Below, piece by piece: positions 17,355 to 28,071 of a DNA stretch of 64,000 nt. Position 1 is the stretch's first letter; every line of letters begins with the position of its first letter. Source of the stretch: Burkholderia pseudomultivorans. Its GTDB lineage: Bacteria; Pseudomonadota; Gammaproteobacteria; Burkholderiales; Burkholderiaceae. The stretch lies in the NCBI RefSeq assembly GCF_001718415.1, contig NZ_CP013378.1, forward strand, positions 4,092,001 through 4,156,000, given 5' to 3'. The translations under genes were made by a program, and so were the position numbers. Below the pieces are notes generated by a model. The model saw only the letters and a program-made list of their open reading frames with translations. It made no database searches and was not told where the DNA came from.

Positions 17355-18026
17355 TCAGCGCGTGATCGGCCCCGCGCACGGCAGCGGATTGCCGAGCGCA
17401 TCGGTCGGCACGGCCTGCTGTTCGAACGCGGCGAAGTAGGCGGCCCACTGCGTGTCGCTGACACGCACGATCAGCGCGCCGTCCTGCCACACGTCGTTGT
17501 GGTCGTTATGGTCGTCGCCCGCGCGGTGCAGGTAGTTCTGGCCCGTCGAGCCCTGGTTCATGTGCGTGTCGTGGATGCCGTTGCCTTCCGAATACGTACG
17601 GCCGAACACGACGACGTCGAGCCCTTGCGACTGCGCGGCACTCACGAGCCGCAGCAAGGACGGAATCGGCTCCGCATGCTCGGTGCCGTCCATCACCGCG
17701 CTCGCGCGCCATGCACCCGTTTCGTCCAGGATGTCGCTGCGCAGGTAGTCGAGCGCCGGCAGCGCGGCCTGCCCGGTGAGGTCCGAGTAGCCTTCGGGCG
17801 CCGCCGCGAGCGTCTGCGTGATCGGGTGGTGGAAATCGTAGACGAGCTTGTAGTTCAGCAGGTCGTCCGCATCGTTGGTGCCGACGTTGATCGCGACATC
17901 CCAGTCGCCCGCCGGCAGCGCCAGCGTCAAGTGGATGTGATACTGGATCTCGCTGCCATGCGGCGAACCCTTCAGTTGCGCCACCGACTTCACCTTCGCC
18001 TTCACGAAACCGTAATCCAGACTCAT
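17355..18026 (-). CDS. YukJ-like DUF2278 protein
   Basis: A 223-residue protein starting MSLDYGFVKAKVKSV, with GGAGAG before the ATG at 18026. It contains the DUF2278 features: YHIHLTLALP, INVGTNDADDLLNYKLVYDF and, later, GIHDTHMNQGSTGQNY with HNDHNDVWQDGALIV. The His/Asp-rich second half could bind metal. The family (YukJ in Bacillus) has no established activity. It stands alone, convergent with the GNAT gene; no secretion signal is seen. Confidence 0.85.
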   Translation of the reverse strand: MSLDYGFVKAKVKSVAQLKGSPHGSEIQYHIHLTLALPAGDWDVAINVGTNDADDLLNYKLVYDFHHPITQTLAAAPEGYSDLTGQAALPALDYLRSDILDETGAWRASAVMDGTEHAEPIPSLLRLVSAAQSQGLDVVVFGRTYSEGNGIHDTHMNQGSTGQNYLHRAGDDHNDHNDVWQDGALIVRVSDTQWAAYFAAFEQQAVPTDALGNPLPCAGPITR

Positions 18027-18180
18027 GCGTGCTCTCCATGCGCCGAGGGGCTGATCATGCTGCGCGCTGCGCATGTCGGCCTGCCGACAGCCGCGCGCCG
18101 TGTGCCGTGCCGCATGCGCGGCACGTTCGTCGAATGGAGTCGGAAACGCGCGCACAGTTCGCTGCCGGGCGCCCGGAATG

Positions 18181-18216
18181 AAAAAAGGCCGTCACGACAT
18201 CGCGTGACAGCCTTTC
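18181..18216 (-). terminator. Intrinsic terminator after livF
   Basis: On the minus strand GGCTGTCACG pairs with CGTGACGGCC, with one mismatch, around CGATGT, and is followed by TTTTTT (18181-18186). It ends the livHMGF transcript. Confidence 0.8.
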
Positions 18217-18264
18217 GAAAGCCCCCGCATGGCGCGGCCTTGTCGCCGCGCCATGCGAGTCCGC

Positions 18265-18980
<716 letters not shown>

Positions 18981-18981
<1 letters not shown>

Positions 18982-19757
18982 CAGTGCACCCCTGCGCCGA
19001 GATATGCCTCAATCACCTTCGGATTCTTCTGCACGTCCTGCGGCAGACCCTCGGCGATCACCTTGCCGTAATCGAGCACCGTCATCCGGTTGCACAGCCC
19101 CATCACGAGCTTCACGTCGTGCTCGATCAGCAGGATCGTGCGGCCGTCCGAACGGATCTTGTCGAGCAGGCGCGTGAGTTCGACCTTCTCGGTCGCGTTC
19201 ATCCCGGCTGCCGGCTCGTCGAGCGCGAGCAGCTTCGGGTCGGTCGCCAGGGCACGCGCGATCTCCAGCCGGCGCTGGTGGCCGTACGACAGGTTGCGCG
19301 CGGTGTAGTCCGCGTACTGCAGCACGCCGACGTATTCGAGCAGCTCGATCGCACGCTCCTTGATCTCGCGCTCTTCCTGGCGTTCGGCCGGCGTCTGGAA
19401 CACCGCGCCGAGCAGCCCGTGCTTGGTGCGCACGTGGCGGCCCACCATCACGTTCTCCAGCGCCGTCATCCCGCCGAACAGCCGGATGTTCTGGAACGTG
19501 CGCGCGATGCCGGCCTTGGCGACCTGGTGCACCGCCGTCGGCGTGTAGTTCTGGCCGTCCAGCTTGAAGTCGCCGGAGTCCGGCGTGTAGAGGCCCGTGA
19601 TCACGTTGAAGAACGTGGTCTTGCCCGCGCCGTTCGGGCCGATCAGCCCGTAGATCTCGCCTTCCTTGATCTGCAGGCCGACGTCGGACAGCGCCTGCAG
19701 CCCGCCGAAGCGCTTGTTCACGCCCTGCACGGACAGTCGGATTTGCTTGTCGCTCAT
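18981..19757 (-). CDS. livG: Branched-chain amino acid ABC transporter ATPase LivG
   Basis: A 258-residue ATPase: Walker A GPNGAGKTT, the Q-loop, signature LSYGHQRRLEIARAL, Walker B LLALDEPAAGMN and LIEHDVKLVMGLCNR. The longer segment after Walker A (TPDSGDFKLDGQNYTP) is typical of LivG against LivF. It starts 23 bases after livM on the minus strand. Confidence 0.95.
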
Positions 19758-19780
19758 GTGTGTATCCCCTTGTCCGTCGG

Positions 19781-20950
19781 TTAAGCGCGCACCGGCTTCT
19801 TGCTGTTGCGCTTCGCCAGTTTCGCGATCCGGTCCTCATGCTTGGGCGCCGGCCACAGGCCTTCCGAGCGGTACAGCATGATCACCACCATCGCGAGGCC
19901 GTACAGCGCCTGACGGATCACTTCGGTATCGACGACGTCGTGGCCGAACAGCGCGTGCTGCAGCGGGCTCATCGTCGAGCGCAGGAATTCCGGGAAGATC
20001 GCGAGCAGCACCGCACCCAGGATCACGCCCGGGATGTGGCCCATGCCGCCGAGCACCACGCAGGCCAGCACGACGATCGACTCCCAGAACGTGAACGACT
20101 CGGGCGACACGAAGCCCTGGAACGCGCCGAACATCGCGCCCGACAGACCGCCGAACGACGCGCCCATCGCGAACGCGAGCAGCTTCACGTTACGGGTGTT
20201 GATGCCCATCGCCTTCGCGGCGATCTCGTCCTCGCGGATCGCGGCCCAGGCACGGCCGATACGCGAGTGCTGCAGGCGCGTACAGACCCAGATCACCAGC
20301 AGAGCGCACAGCACGAACAGGTAGTAGTACAAGTAGACCGACGGCAGCTGGAAGCCGAAGATCGTGTGCGTCTGCGCGAGGCTGAAGCCGCCGACGTGCA
20401 CCGGATCGATGCCCGTGATCCCCTTCGGGCCGTTGGTGATGTTCACCGGACGGTCGAGGTTGTTCATGAAGATCCGCACGATTTCACCGAAGCCGAGCGT
20501 GACGATCGCCAGGTAGTCGCCGCGCAGGCGCAGCGTCGGCGCGCCCAGCAGGATCCCGAAGGTCGCCGCGAGCGCCATCGCGATCGGCACGATGATCAGG
20601 AACGGCACGTGCAGCCCGTTCGGTGCGAGCGCCGCGATCCACTCGAACTGCGAGCTCAGGTGCGGCGAACTCAGCAGCGCCGCCGTGTACGCGCCCACCG
20701 CGTAGAACGCGATGTAGCCGAGGTCGAGCAGGCCGGCGAAGCCGACCACCACGTTCAGGCCCAGCGCGAGCATCACGTACAGCATCGCGAAGTCGAGCAC
20801 GCGGACCCAGTAGTTGCCGCCGGCCGAGCCGATGATGATCGGCGCGGCGATCACGAATGCCGCGGTCAGGATGCCGATGACGACGGTCTTCGTGGTGTTG
20901 CGTTCTTCGACGAGCGACGTCGACGATTCGATCGGTTGAATGGATGTCAT
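19781..20950 (-). CDS. livM: Branched-chain amino acid ABC transporter permease LivM
   Basis: A 389-residue inner-membrane permease of BPD_transp_2 type; about nine hydrophobic segments are evident. The EAA-like cytoplasmic loop is IGRAWAAIREDEIAAKAMGIN. It carries GDYLAIVTLGFGEIVRI, characteristic of LivM. GGGAG precedes the ATG at 20950. It forms the channel with LivH. Confidence 0.95.
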   Translation of the reverse strand: MTSIQPIESSTSLVEERNTTKTVVIGILTAAFVIAAPIIIGSAGGNYWVRVLDFAMLYVMLALGLNVVVGFAGLLDLGYIAFYAVGAYTAALLSSPHLSSQFEWIAALAPNGLHVPFLIIVPIAMALAATFGILLGAPTLRLRGDYLAIVTLGFGEIVRIFMNNLDRPVNITNGPKGITGIDPVHVGGFSLAQTHTIFGFQLPSVYLYYYLFVLCALLVIWVCTRLQHSRIGRAWAAIREDEIAAKAMGINTRNVKLLAFAMGASFGGLSGAMFGAFQGFVSPESFTFWESIVVLACVVLGGMGHIPGVILGAVLLAIFPEFLRSTMSPLQHALFGHDVVDTEVIRQALYGLAMVVIMLYRSEGLWPAPKHEDRIAKLAKRNSKKPVRA

Positions 20951-20969
20951 GTTGTTTGCTCCCCTTCCG

Positions 20970-21920
20970 TTACGCGCGATCCGCGACACGTTCGCCGAGC
21001 AGGCCCGACGGACGGAATACCAGCACGATGATCAGCACGATGAAGGCGAACACGTCCTGGTAGTTGCTGCCGAATACGCCGCCCGTGAGGTTGCCGATGT
21101 AGCCGGCGCCCAGCTGCTCGATCAGGCCGAGCAGCACGCCGCCGACCATTGCGCCGCCGAGGTTGCCGATCCCGCCGAGCACGGCGGCGGTGAACGCCTT
21201 CATGCCGGGGATGAAGCCCATGTAGAAGTGCACGTTGCCGTATTCGGACGCGATCATCACGCCGGCCAGCGCGGCGAGCGCGGAGCCGATCATGAAGGTG
21301 GCCGAGATCACGAAGTTCGGGTTCACGCCCATCAGGCTCGCGGTGTTCGGGCTTTCCGCGATCGCGCGCATCGCGCGGCCGAGCTTGGTCTTGTGCACCA
21401 GCAGCAGCAGGCCGCCCATCACGATGAACGCGACGGCGATGATCACGATTTCAGTGACCGAGATCACGGCGCCGGGCGTCGTGTCGGTCGCCTTGATCAC
21501 GTTGATCGGGTCGGTCGGCAGCAGCTGCGGGAACGGCAGCGGGTTGCGCGACCAGATGATCATCGCGGCCGTCTGCAGCAGGATCGACACGCCGATCGCG
21601 GTGATCAGCGGCGCGAGACGCGGCGCGCGGCGCAGCGGCCGGTACGCGACGCGTTCGATCGTGAAGCCGACGAACGCGCAGACGATCGCGGCGATGCCCA
21701 GGCCGATCGTCAGCGTCGCGACGTTGCCGAGTGCGGGGAAATGGTTCTGCAGCACGGTGATCGCGGACAGCGCGACCATCGCGCCGATCATCAGCACGTC
21801 GCCGTGCGCGAAGTTGATGATGCCGAGAATGCCGTACACCATCGTGTAGCCCAACGCGATGATGGCGTACACACTGCCGAGCACCAGCCCGTTGAGGATC
21901 TGCTGGACGAAAATATCCAT
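20970..21920 (-). CDS. livH: Branched-chain amino acid ABC transporter permease LivH
   Basis: A 316-residue permease starting MDIFVQQILNGLVLGSVYAI, with AAGGAG six bases before the ATG. Membrane segments and the loop GRAMRAIAESPNTASLMGVN match LivH. It is the first intact gene of the operon; the binding-protein gene that should precede it is degenerate (22132-22914), so this system must use a binding protein made elsewhere, or is idle. Confidence 0.95.
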   Translation of the reverse strand: MDIFVQQILNGLVLGSVYAIIALGYTMVYGILGIINFAHGDVLMIGAMVALSAITVLQNHFPALGNVATLTIGLGIAAIVCAFVGFTIERVAYRPLRRAPRLAPLITAIGVSILLQTAAMIIWSRNPLPFPQLLPTDPINVIKATDTTPGAVISVTEIVIIAVAFIVMGGLLLLVHKTKLGRAMRAIAESPNTASLMGVNPNFVISATFMIGSALAALAGVMIASEYGNVHFYMGFIPGMKAFTAAVLGGIGNLGGAMVGGVLLGLIEQLGAGYIGNLTGGVFGSNYQDVFAFIVLIIVLVFRPSGLLGERVADRA

Positions 21921-22086
21921 TTAAAGCTCCTTGGCCCGTGCCGCCGGAGGACGTTGCGCCCCGCGGGTAAGCGAGGAATCGCGCCTTCTCGACGACACTG
22001 CGGGTACTAGTCGATACCGGTAAGGGTGAATCGTCCCGGCGCGCGTCGCCCGGCCTGTACGGCCGGACCTGCCGCCGGAGCGGATA

Positions 22087-22117
22087 CAAAAACGGCACCG
22101 CACTGTTCCGGTGCCGC
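22087..22117 (-). terminator. Intrinsic terminator between the livK remnant and livH
   Basis: CGGCACCG (22093-22100) and CGGTGCCG (22109-22116) form an 8-bp stem, followed on the minus strand by TTTTTG. Partial terminators here are usual after livK, giving more binding protein than permease, so the element outlived its gene. Confidence 0.8.
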
Positions 22118-22131
22118 CGTGAGTCCCGTCG

Positions 22132-22914
22132 CTAAATCGTCACGACATCGAGGACGGTGTGCTTGGCCTCCTTGAAGTCGTTGGGCAGCATGCCGAAACG
22201 GCCGTCGTCCGGGTTCCCGGAGTCCGGGCCTTTTTCCGTCCGGCGCGAGGCGAACCCCGCTTCCGCACAGATCAGGTTCCGCGCCGCGTGGTTCGCGGGC
22301 TCGACCACCTTGCCGGCATGCACGCCGCTGCCGCCAAGGGTTTGCATTCCGGTGCCGGACGCCGTCGCCTGCTTCGCAAGCGAGCCGCCCGCCGCCGCGC
22401 CGCCCGTCAGGGCAACGCGAAAACCGCACCCGACATTCGTCAGGACTGCATCGGAATCCATCGCACGAACCAGCCGGCCCGCGGCGACGGGATCGGCCGT
22501 CGCGGGCAACTGCTTCGTCGAATCGAAATGATGGGGGGCCGGGATGCGTCGCCCGTCCGATGTCGCGCCCGGGTCGCCGGCGCCTTCGAACGCAGTTCGC
22601 GTGCCCGCCGACGCCCGACCGGCCGCCTGGCCTGCGCGAGCCGCCGCGCGCCGCACGACGGGTCGCGTACGGCCGGCTGTGTGCATGTCCTCGATCGCCA
22701 AACGTGCCCCGTTTCCCTTGTCCTTGCCCGATTGCGCGATGCGGCGCCCGAACGACGCCGCCCGACCGGTTCTGGCGACGCGCACGTCGCCGGCCGGCGG
22801 TGCCGCGAATGCCGCAGCCTCGTTGCCCGCCCCGTCGTCGCTCTTTTTGCTGCAACCGGCAGGCATTGCAACCGGTACGGCGACGGACACGGCGTAAGCC
22901 GACTTCACATGCAT
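22132..22914 (-). pseudogene. livK: Decayed branched-chain amino acid binding protein (livK remnant)
   Basis: An open frame of 260 codons starting MHVKSAYAVSVAV with a lipoprotein-like signal ending MPAGCSKKSDDG (Cys21), then patches that match a LivK: QSGKDKGNGARLAIEDMHTAG, GGSLAKQATASGTGMQTLGGSGV, NLICAEAGFASR and the end KHTVLDVVTI. The stretches between match nothing, are rich in Arg/Ala/Pro and lack the ligand pocket, and the protein is about 120 residues shorter than the family norm of roughly 380. The lipobox Leu is Pro. Position, strand and terminator are those of livK in a liv operon. It cannot work as a binding protein. Confidence 0.75.
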
Positions 22915-23130
22915 CGAATAGGTCTCCCGCGCCTTGCCAAAACCCGTTTTCAAAGCCATTCCGGCCTCAAAACGGGCGCATTGTAACTCCATTTATAGAA
23001 CGCCAATATTCCTGATTTGATGGGGTTTTCCTGCATTGCAACCAATTTTGAGAGACAGGCCGGAATCAGTGGAGCAACCCGGTTGCACCATGATTGTGAA
23101 CAATGGTTGCGATTGCGCTTTCGGTGCACG

Positions 23131-23160
23131 AAAAAAAAGCGCGCCGTGAGGCGCGCTTCG
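23131..23160 (-). terminator. Intrinsic terminator after ispH
   Basis: AAGCGCGCC (23137-23145) pairs with GGCGCGCTT (23150-23158) around GTGA; on the minus strand it runs into TTTTTTTT. Confidence 0.9.
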
Positions 23161-23185
23161 GTGTCCACCGGGTGCGATGCGGCAA

Positions 23186-24166
23186 TCAGGCGGCGGGCGG
23201 CAGGTTCAACCCGCGCGGCAGCGGAAACGACACGTTTTCCTCGATCCCGTCGAGCGCACGCACGTTGCGCACGCCGAGTTCGCGCAGCCGCGCGATCACG
23301 GCCTGCGCGAGCACCTCGGGCGCCGACGCGCCGGCCGTCACGCCGATGCGGCGCTTGCCGGCGACCCATGCCGGATCGATCTGCTCGGGCGCGTCGACCA
23401 TGTACGCGTCCACGCCGCGCTTCTCGGCCACTTCGCGCAGCCGGCTCGAATTCGAGCTGTTCGGGCTGCCGACGACGATCACGACGTCGCACTGCGGCGC
23501 CATGAACTTCACCGCGTCCTGGCGATTCTGCGTCGCGTAGCAGATGTCCTGCTTCTTCGGCTCGCGGATCTTCGGATACTTCGCCTTCAGCGCCGCAATG
23601 ATCTCGGCCGCGTCGTCGACCGACAGCGTCGTCTGCGTGACGAGCGCGATGCGCTCGGGATCCGCGAGCTCGAGCTTCTGCACGTCCTCGACGCTCTCGA
23701 CCAGGTGCATGCCGCGCTCGACCTGCCCCATCGTGCCTTCGACTTCCGGATGGCCCTTGTGGCCGATCATCACGATGTCGACGCCGTCCTGGCGCATCTT
23801 CGCGACTTCGACGTGCACCTTGGTGACGAGCGGGCACGTCGCGTCGTAGATGCGCAGCCCGCGCACGCCGGCTTCGTCGCGCACGGACTTCGACACGCCG
23901 TGCGCGCTGAAGATCACGGTATTGCCGGCCGGCACTTCCTCGAGTTCCTCGACGAAGATCGCGCCCTTCTTCTTCAGATCCTCGACCACGTACTTGTTGT
24001 GGACGATCTCGTGACGGACGTAGATCGGCGCGCCGTGCATCGCGATCGCGCGCTCGACGATCTCGATCGCACGGTCGACCCCCGCGCAAAAGCCGCGCGG
24101 CTGCGCGAGCAGGATTTCGGCGTCGGCTGCGACGGTCTGTCCGGACAGCGTATCGGTGGTGCTCAT
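23186..24166 (-). CDS. ispH: 4-hydroxy-3-methylbut-2-enyl diphosphate reductase IspH
   Basis: A 326-residue 4Fe-4S enzyme that makes IPP and DMAPP in the last step of the MEP isoprenoid pathway. The three cluster Cys are in [21 protein letters not shown] and, further on, [39 protein letters not shown] and TAGASAPE are active-site motifs. The start MSTTDTLSG at 24166 lies 2 bases after the fkpB stop, as in the fkpB-ispH pair of E. coli. A terminator follows. Confidence 0.97.
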   Translation of the reverse strand: MSTTDTLSGQTVAADAEILLAQPRGFCAGVDRAIEIVERAIAMHGAPIYVRHEIVHNKYVVEDLKKKGAIFVEELEEVPAGNTVIFSAHGVSKSVRDEAGVRGLRIYDATCPLVTKVHVEVAKMRQDGVDIVMIGHKGHPEVEGTMGQVERGMHLVESVEDVQKLELADPERIALVTQTTLSVDDAAEIIAALKAKYPKIREPKKQDICYATQNRQDAVKFMAPQCDVVIVVGSPNSSNSSRLREVAEKRGVDAYMVDAPEQIDPAWVAGKRRIGVTAGASAPEVLAQAVIARLRELGVRNVRALDGIEENVSFPLPRGLNLPPAA

Positions 24167-24168
24167 GA

Positions 24169-24624
24169 TTACAGGATTCCGATGATTTTCACTTCGAACG
24201 TGAGCGACTGGCCCGCGAGCGGATGATTGAAATCGAACAGCGCGGAGGTTTCGCCGACTTCCTTCAGCACCCCTGCATACCGTCCGCCGTCCGGCGCGTT
24301 GAACTCGATCAGTTCGCCCGGCGTGAAATCGTCGCCGACCATCCCGTTCTCGCGCAACGTCGACAGCGTCACGCGCTGCAGCATGTCGGGATTTCGGGGA
24401 CCGAACCCCTGTTCGGGCGTTAGCTGAAAAGTCGAGTGGTCGCCGACCTTGAGCCCGAGCAGAATCTGTTCCAGCGAGGGCGCCAGCTGCCCGGCGCCGA
24501 GCAGCAGCGTGGCGGGCTTGTCGGAGAAGGTGTTGACGATGTCCGCGCCGTCGGCCAGTGCAAGCCGGTAATGCAGCGTGACATGGGAACCGGGCTTCAC
24601 TTCGGATAGATCGATGAGGCTCAT
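24169..24624 (-). CDS. fkpB: FKBP-type peptidyl-prolyl isomerase FkpB/SlpA
   Basis: A 151-residue FKBP-family isomerase/chaperone. [19 protein letters not shown] opens the FKBP fold, and [30 protein letters not shown] covers the IF (insert-in-flap) boundary typical of SlpA. The C-terminus [20 protein letters not shown] is a signature of this subfamily. It is cotranscribed with ispH (2-base gap). Cytoplasmic. Confidence 0.93.
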   Translation of the reverse strand: MSLIDLSEVKPGSHVTLHYRLALADGADIVNTFSDKPATLLLGAGQLAPSLEQILLGLKVGDHSTFQLTPEQGFGPRNPDMLQRVTLSTLRENGMVGDDFTPGELIEFNAPDGGRYAGVLKEVGETSALFDFNHPLAGQSLTFEVKIIGIL

Positions 24625-24758
24625 GAATTACTCGTTCAGTCGGCGCCCGAAACGGCCGCGAGGCCCAGCGCAAAGCCAATATTGTAAGTCACCTGAGCGC
24701 GCAAGGCTGAAAGTGCGACGACGTCGCGCAGCAGGCCGCCGCCAATGGAGTTTCGACG

Positions 24759-25550
24759 ATGCCGACACCCTGCCTGGTTTTCCCCTTCGCCGAGTGCCGC
24801 GACGACGCCGGCCGGCCGGCGACCCGCTCGATCGCGCGGCGGCCCGATCCGCCCCGCCGCACGCGCCCGGCGAAGCCGCGCCGGAGGCCGGGCTGGCAGT
24901 CCGACCTGCCGCGCGAGCGGCTGCTGGAACGCGGGCCGGCCGCGCTGACCGACGAGGAGCTGGTCGCGCTGCTGCTCGGCTCGGGCGTGCGCGGCCACAA
25001 CGTGTTCGACAGCGCCACGAAGCTGCTCCGGCAGTTCGGCACGCTGCGCGGGATGCTCGACGCGACGGCGGACGATTTCGCCGCGTACCCGGGCATCGGC
25101 CCGGCGCGCGCCGCGCTGCTGAGCGCGGTGACCGAGCTCGCGCGCCGCGCGCTCGCCGAAAAGGCCACCGCGCGACAGCCGATCGATTCGCCGGGCGCGG
25201 TGGAGGATTATCTGCGGCTGATGATCGGCGCGCGCACGCACGAAGTGTTCGTCACGCTCTATCTCGACGCGCGCCACTGCCTGATCGACGTGGAGGAAAG
25301 CGCGCGCGGCTCGCTGACGCGCATGGCCGTCTATCCGCGCGAGATCGCGCGCCGCGCGCTGACGCTGAACGCCGCCGCGGCGATCGTCGCGCACAATCAT
25401 CCGTCGGGCGCGGTGCGGCCGAGCGCCGAGGATCGCCGCCTGACCCGCGTGCTGCGCGACGCGCTCGCGCTGATCGACACGCGCCTGCTCGATCACGTGG
25501 TCGTAGGCGTCGGCGACACTTTCTCGTTCGCGCGCGCCGGTTGGCTGTAG
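24759..25550 (+). CDS. radC: RadC-family JAMM/MPN+ protein
   Basis: A 263-residue protein. A poorly conserved basic N-terminus (about 45 residues, [19 protein letters not shown]) precedes [27 protein letters not shown], then a helix-hairpin-helix ([13 protein letters not shown]) and the JAMM metal site HNHPSG with a downstream Asp (AEDRRLT). GGAG stands about 10 bases before the ATG. The role of RadC in DNA repair is disputed. It is divergent from fkpB. Confidence 0.93.
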   Translation: MPTPCLVFPFAECRDDAGRPATRSIARRPDPPRRTRPAKPRRRPGWQSDLPRERLLERGPAALTDEELVALLLGSGVRGHNVFDSATKLLRQFGTLRGMLDATADDFAAYPGIGPARAALLSAVTELARRALAEKATARQPIDSPGAVEDYLRLMIGARTHEVFVTLYLDARHCLIDVEESARGSLTRMAVYPREIARRALTLNAAAAIVAHNHPSGAVRPSAEDRRLTRVLRDALALIDTRLLDHVVVGVGDTFSFARAGWL

Positions 25551-25605
25551 ACTGTGGCGCGGCGACCCGTCCTGCGGCCGCCGCAACGGTGAAGCGAAAT
25601 TAGGT

Positions 25606-25635
25606 TTGATTTTCCTGATCTTTTTCTGCTAGAAT
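25606..25635 (+). promoter_or_regulatory. Candidate promoter of rpmB-rpmG
   Basis: TTGATT (25606-25611) and TAGAAT (25630-25635) with an 18-base spacer. A leader of about 145 bases follows before the rpmB ATG; it could carry autoregulatory structure, but none was identified with certainty. Confidence 0.55.
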
Positions 25636-25788
25636 CGCCGTCTGTCTTTTTTCCAACCAGTTCTAGCCATCGAAGGGCCTTGTCTGCAAGGGCTTGGGCG
25701 TTCTGAGTGCGGCCATGGATCACGTGGCGGTACGATGGAACCTTCACCGGCGATCGAACCCCGAATTTAGCGTATTAGGAGTGCTCTC

Positions 25789-26022
25789 ATGGCACGCGTA
25801 TGCCAAGTAACTGGGAAAGCGCCGATGAGCGGCAACAACGTTTCCCACGCGAACAACAAGACCAAGCGTCGTTTTCTGCCGAACCTGCAAAACCGCCGGT
25901 TCTGGGTTGAAAGCGAAAACCGTTGGGTGCGCCTGCGCGTTTCGAACGCCGGCCTGCGCCTGATCGACAAGAACGGCATCGATTCCGTGCTCGCTGACCT
26001 GCGCGCACGCGGCGAAGCCTAA
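25789..26022 (+). CDS. rpmB: 50S ribosomal protein L28
   Basis: A 77-residue basic protein starting [23 protein letters not shown], then [19 protein letters not shown] and [17 protein letters not shown], the whole L28 signature. TTAGGAGTG is the ribosome site. It is followed by rpmG after 17 bases, the usual pair. Confidence 0.97.
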
Positions 26023-26039
26023 GCCTCAGGAGCACAATC

Positions 26040-26207
26040 ATGGCAAAAGGCGCACGCGACAAGATCAAGCTTGAGTCGACCGCTGGCACGGGTCACTTCT
26101 ATACGACCACGAAGAACAAGCGCAACATGCCGGAAAAGATGGCGATCAAGAAGTTCGATCCCGTCGTCCGCAAGCATGTGGAATACAAAGAAACCAAGAT
26201 CAAGTAA
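26040..26207 (+). CDS. rpmG: 50S ribosomal protein L33
   Basis: A 55-residue protein starting [20 protein letters not shown], then [20 protein letters not shown] and ending KETKIK. Two bases of the ATG follow AGGAGCACAATC, so AGGAG is well placed. It lacks the zinc-binding Cys pairs, as in the C-minus form of L33. It is cotranscribed with rpmB and ends before a terminator. Confidence 0.95.
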   Translation: MAKGARDKIKLESTAGTGHFYTTTKNKRNMPEKMAIKKFDPVVRKHVEYKETKIK

Positions 26208-26237
26208 TCTCCGGTTTCTGCCAGCCTGACGACAACG

Positions 26238-26268
26238 AAAAGCCCCGCGAATGCGGGGCTTTTTGTTT
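26238..26268 (+). terminator. Intrinsic terminator after rpmB-rpmG
   Basis: AGCCCCGC (26241-26248) pairs with GCGGGGCT (26253-26260) around GAAT, followed by TTTTTGTTTT. Confidence 0.92.
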
Positions 26269-26381
26269 TGCGCGCACGCTGGCCCCCGACGCGGTATGCT
26301 CTCCCCTTCCCGCGCGCCGGCCGCCTGAGCGCCGGCCGCAGGGAACGCACAAGATCAAAAGCGTAACGATGGAGATGCAGC

Positions 26382-27968
26382 ATGAAATTCGACGTGGCGA
26401 TCGTCGGCAGCGGCCTGGCAGGGCTGTCGGTCGCACTCAACCTGGCCAGCACGCGACGTGTCGCGCTGATCGCGAAACGTTCGATGATGGAGGGCGCGAG
26501 CGATAACGCGCAGGGTGGCATCGCCGCCGTCCTCGATTCGGCCGACAGCATCGAGAACCATGTCGACGACACACTGGTCGCCGGCGGCGGCCTGTGCGAC
26601 GAAGGCGCGACGCGCTACATCGTCGAGCACGGCCGCGAAGCGATCGAATGGCTGATCTCGCAGGGCGTGCCGTTCACGAAGGACGACGCGGCCGAACTCG
26701 GCTTCCACCTGACGCGCGAAGGCGGCCACAGCCACCGCCGCATCATCCATGCGGCCGACGCGACGGGCCACGCGGTGCTCGCGACGCTGTCCGAGCGCGC
26801 GCGCCGCCATCCGAACATCACGTTCTTCGAAAACCATCACGCGATCGACCTGATCACGTCGGAGCGGCTCGGCCTCGCCGGCCGCCGCTGTCACGGGCTC
26901 TATGCGCTCGACGTCGAACACGACCGCACGATCACGATCGAGGCGCCGCATACGGTGCTCGCGACCGGCGGCGCCGGCAAGGTCTACCTGTACACGACCA
27001 ACCCCGACACCGCGACCGGCGACGGCATTGCGATGGCGTGGCGCGCGGGTTGCCGCGTCGCGAACATGGAATTCATCCAGTTCCACCCGACCTGCCTGTT
27101 CCACCCGTATGCGAAATCGTTCCTGATCTCGGAAGCCGTGCGCGGCGAAGGCGGCCTGCTGAAACTGCCCGACGGCACGCGCTTCATGCCCGCGCACGAC
27201 CCGCGCGCAGAGCTGGCGCCGCGCGACATCGTCGCGCGCGCGATCGACTTCGAGATCAAGAAGCGCGGGATCGACTGCGTGTACCTCGACATCAGCCACC
27301 AGCCGGAAGCGTTCCTGCGCGAGCACTTCCCGATGATTCATGCACGCTGCCTCGAATTCGGCATCGACATCGCGAAAGACCCGATCCCCGTCGTGCCGGC
27401 CGCGCACTACACGTGCGGCGGCGTCGTGACCGACCTGGCCGGGCGCACCGATCTCGCGGGGCTGTATGCGGTCGGCGAGACCTCGTACACCGGGCTGCAC
27501 GGCGCAAACCGGCTCGCCAGCAACTCGCTGCTCGAATGCCTGGTGATCGGCCGCGCGGCGGCCGGCGCGATCGAGGCGGCCGGCTTCGACGCGCAAGCGA
27601 CCGGCGAGCTGCCCGCATGGGACGAAAGCCGCGTGTCGGATGCGGACGAGGAAGTGGTCGTCGCGCACAACTGGGACGAACTGCGCCGGCTGATGTGGAA
27701 CTACGTCGGCATCGTGCGCACCGACAAGCGCCTCGAACGCGCGAAGCACCGCCTGTCGCTGCTGCGCGACGAGATCCACGAGTACTACGCGAACTTCCGC
27801 GTGACGCGCGACCTGCTCGAACTGCGCAACCTGGTCGACGTCGCGACGCTGATCGTGAAAAGCGCGCACTCGCGCCGCGAAAGCCGCGGGCTGCACTACA
27901 GCCGCGACTGGCCGAACACGCTGCCCAAGGCGCTGCCGAGCGTGCTGCAGCCGCGCGCGCGACGCTGA
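26382..27968 (+). CDS. nadB: L-aspartate oxidase NadB
   Basis: A 528-residue flavoprotein that oxidises L-aspartate to iminoaspartate, the first step of de novo NAD synthesis. The FAD Rossmann motif is [25 protein letters not shown] and TGGAGKVY line the FAD site; HPTCLF and HPHTCGG-like AHYTCGGV carry active-site residues; [19 protein letters not shown] is the C-terminal FAD motif. It is transcribed toward nadA-nadC, which are on the other strand, so the three NAD genes converge here instead of forming one operon. Confidence 0.96.
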   Translation: MKFDVAIVGSGLAGLSVALNLASTRRVALIAKRSMMEGASDNAQGGIAAVLDSADSIENHVDDTLVAGGGLCDEGATRYIVEHGREAIEWLISQGVPFTKDDAAELGFHLTREGGHSHRRIIHAADATGHAVLATLSERARRHPNITFFENHHAIDLITSERLGLAGRRCHGLYALDVEHDRTITIEAPHTVLATGGAGKVYLYTTNPDTATGDGIAMAWRAGCRVANMEFIQFHPTCLFHPYAKSFLISEAVRGEGGLLKLPDGTRFMPAHDPRAELAPRDIVARAIDFEIKKRGIDCVYLDISHQPEAFLREHFPMIHARCLEFGIDIAKDPIPVVPAAHYTCGGVVTDLAGRTDLAGLYAVGETSYTGLHGANRLASNSLLECLVIGRAAAGAIEAAGFDAQATGELPAWDESRVSDADEEVVVAHNWDELRRLMWNYVGIVRTDKRLERAKHRLSLLRDEIHEYYANFRVTRDLLELRNLVDVATLIVKSAHSRRESRGLHYSRDWPNTLPKALPSVLQPRARR

Positions 27969-28002
27969 GCGGCGCACGCGCACCGTTCCCGTCGCACCAT
28001 GA

Positions 28003-28038
28003 AAAAAGCCGCTGGCAGTTGCATGCCAGCGGCTTTGT
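28003..28038. terminator. Bidirectional terminator between nadB and nadC
   Basis: AAAGCCGCTGGC (28005-28016) pairs with GCCAGCGGCTTT (28025-28036). The minus-strand exit has TTTTTT and is the better one, serving nadC; the plus exit serves nadB. Confidence 0.85.
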
Positions 28039-28071
28039 CGTTTCGTCGGCGCGCATCGCGCGCGCCGGCGT

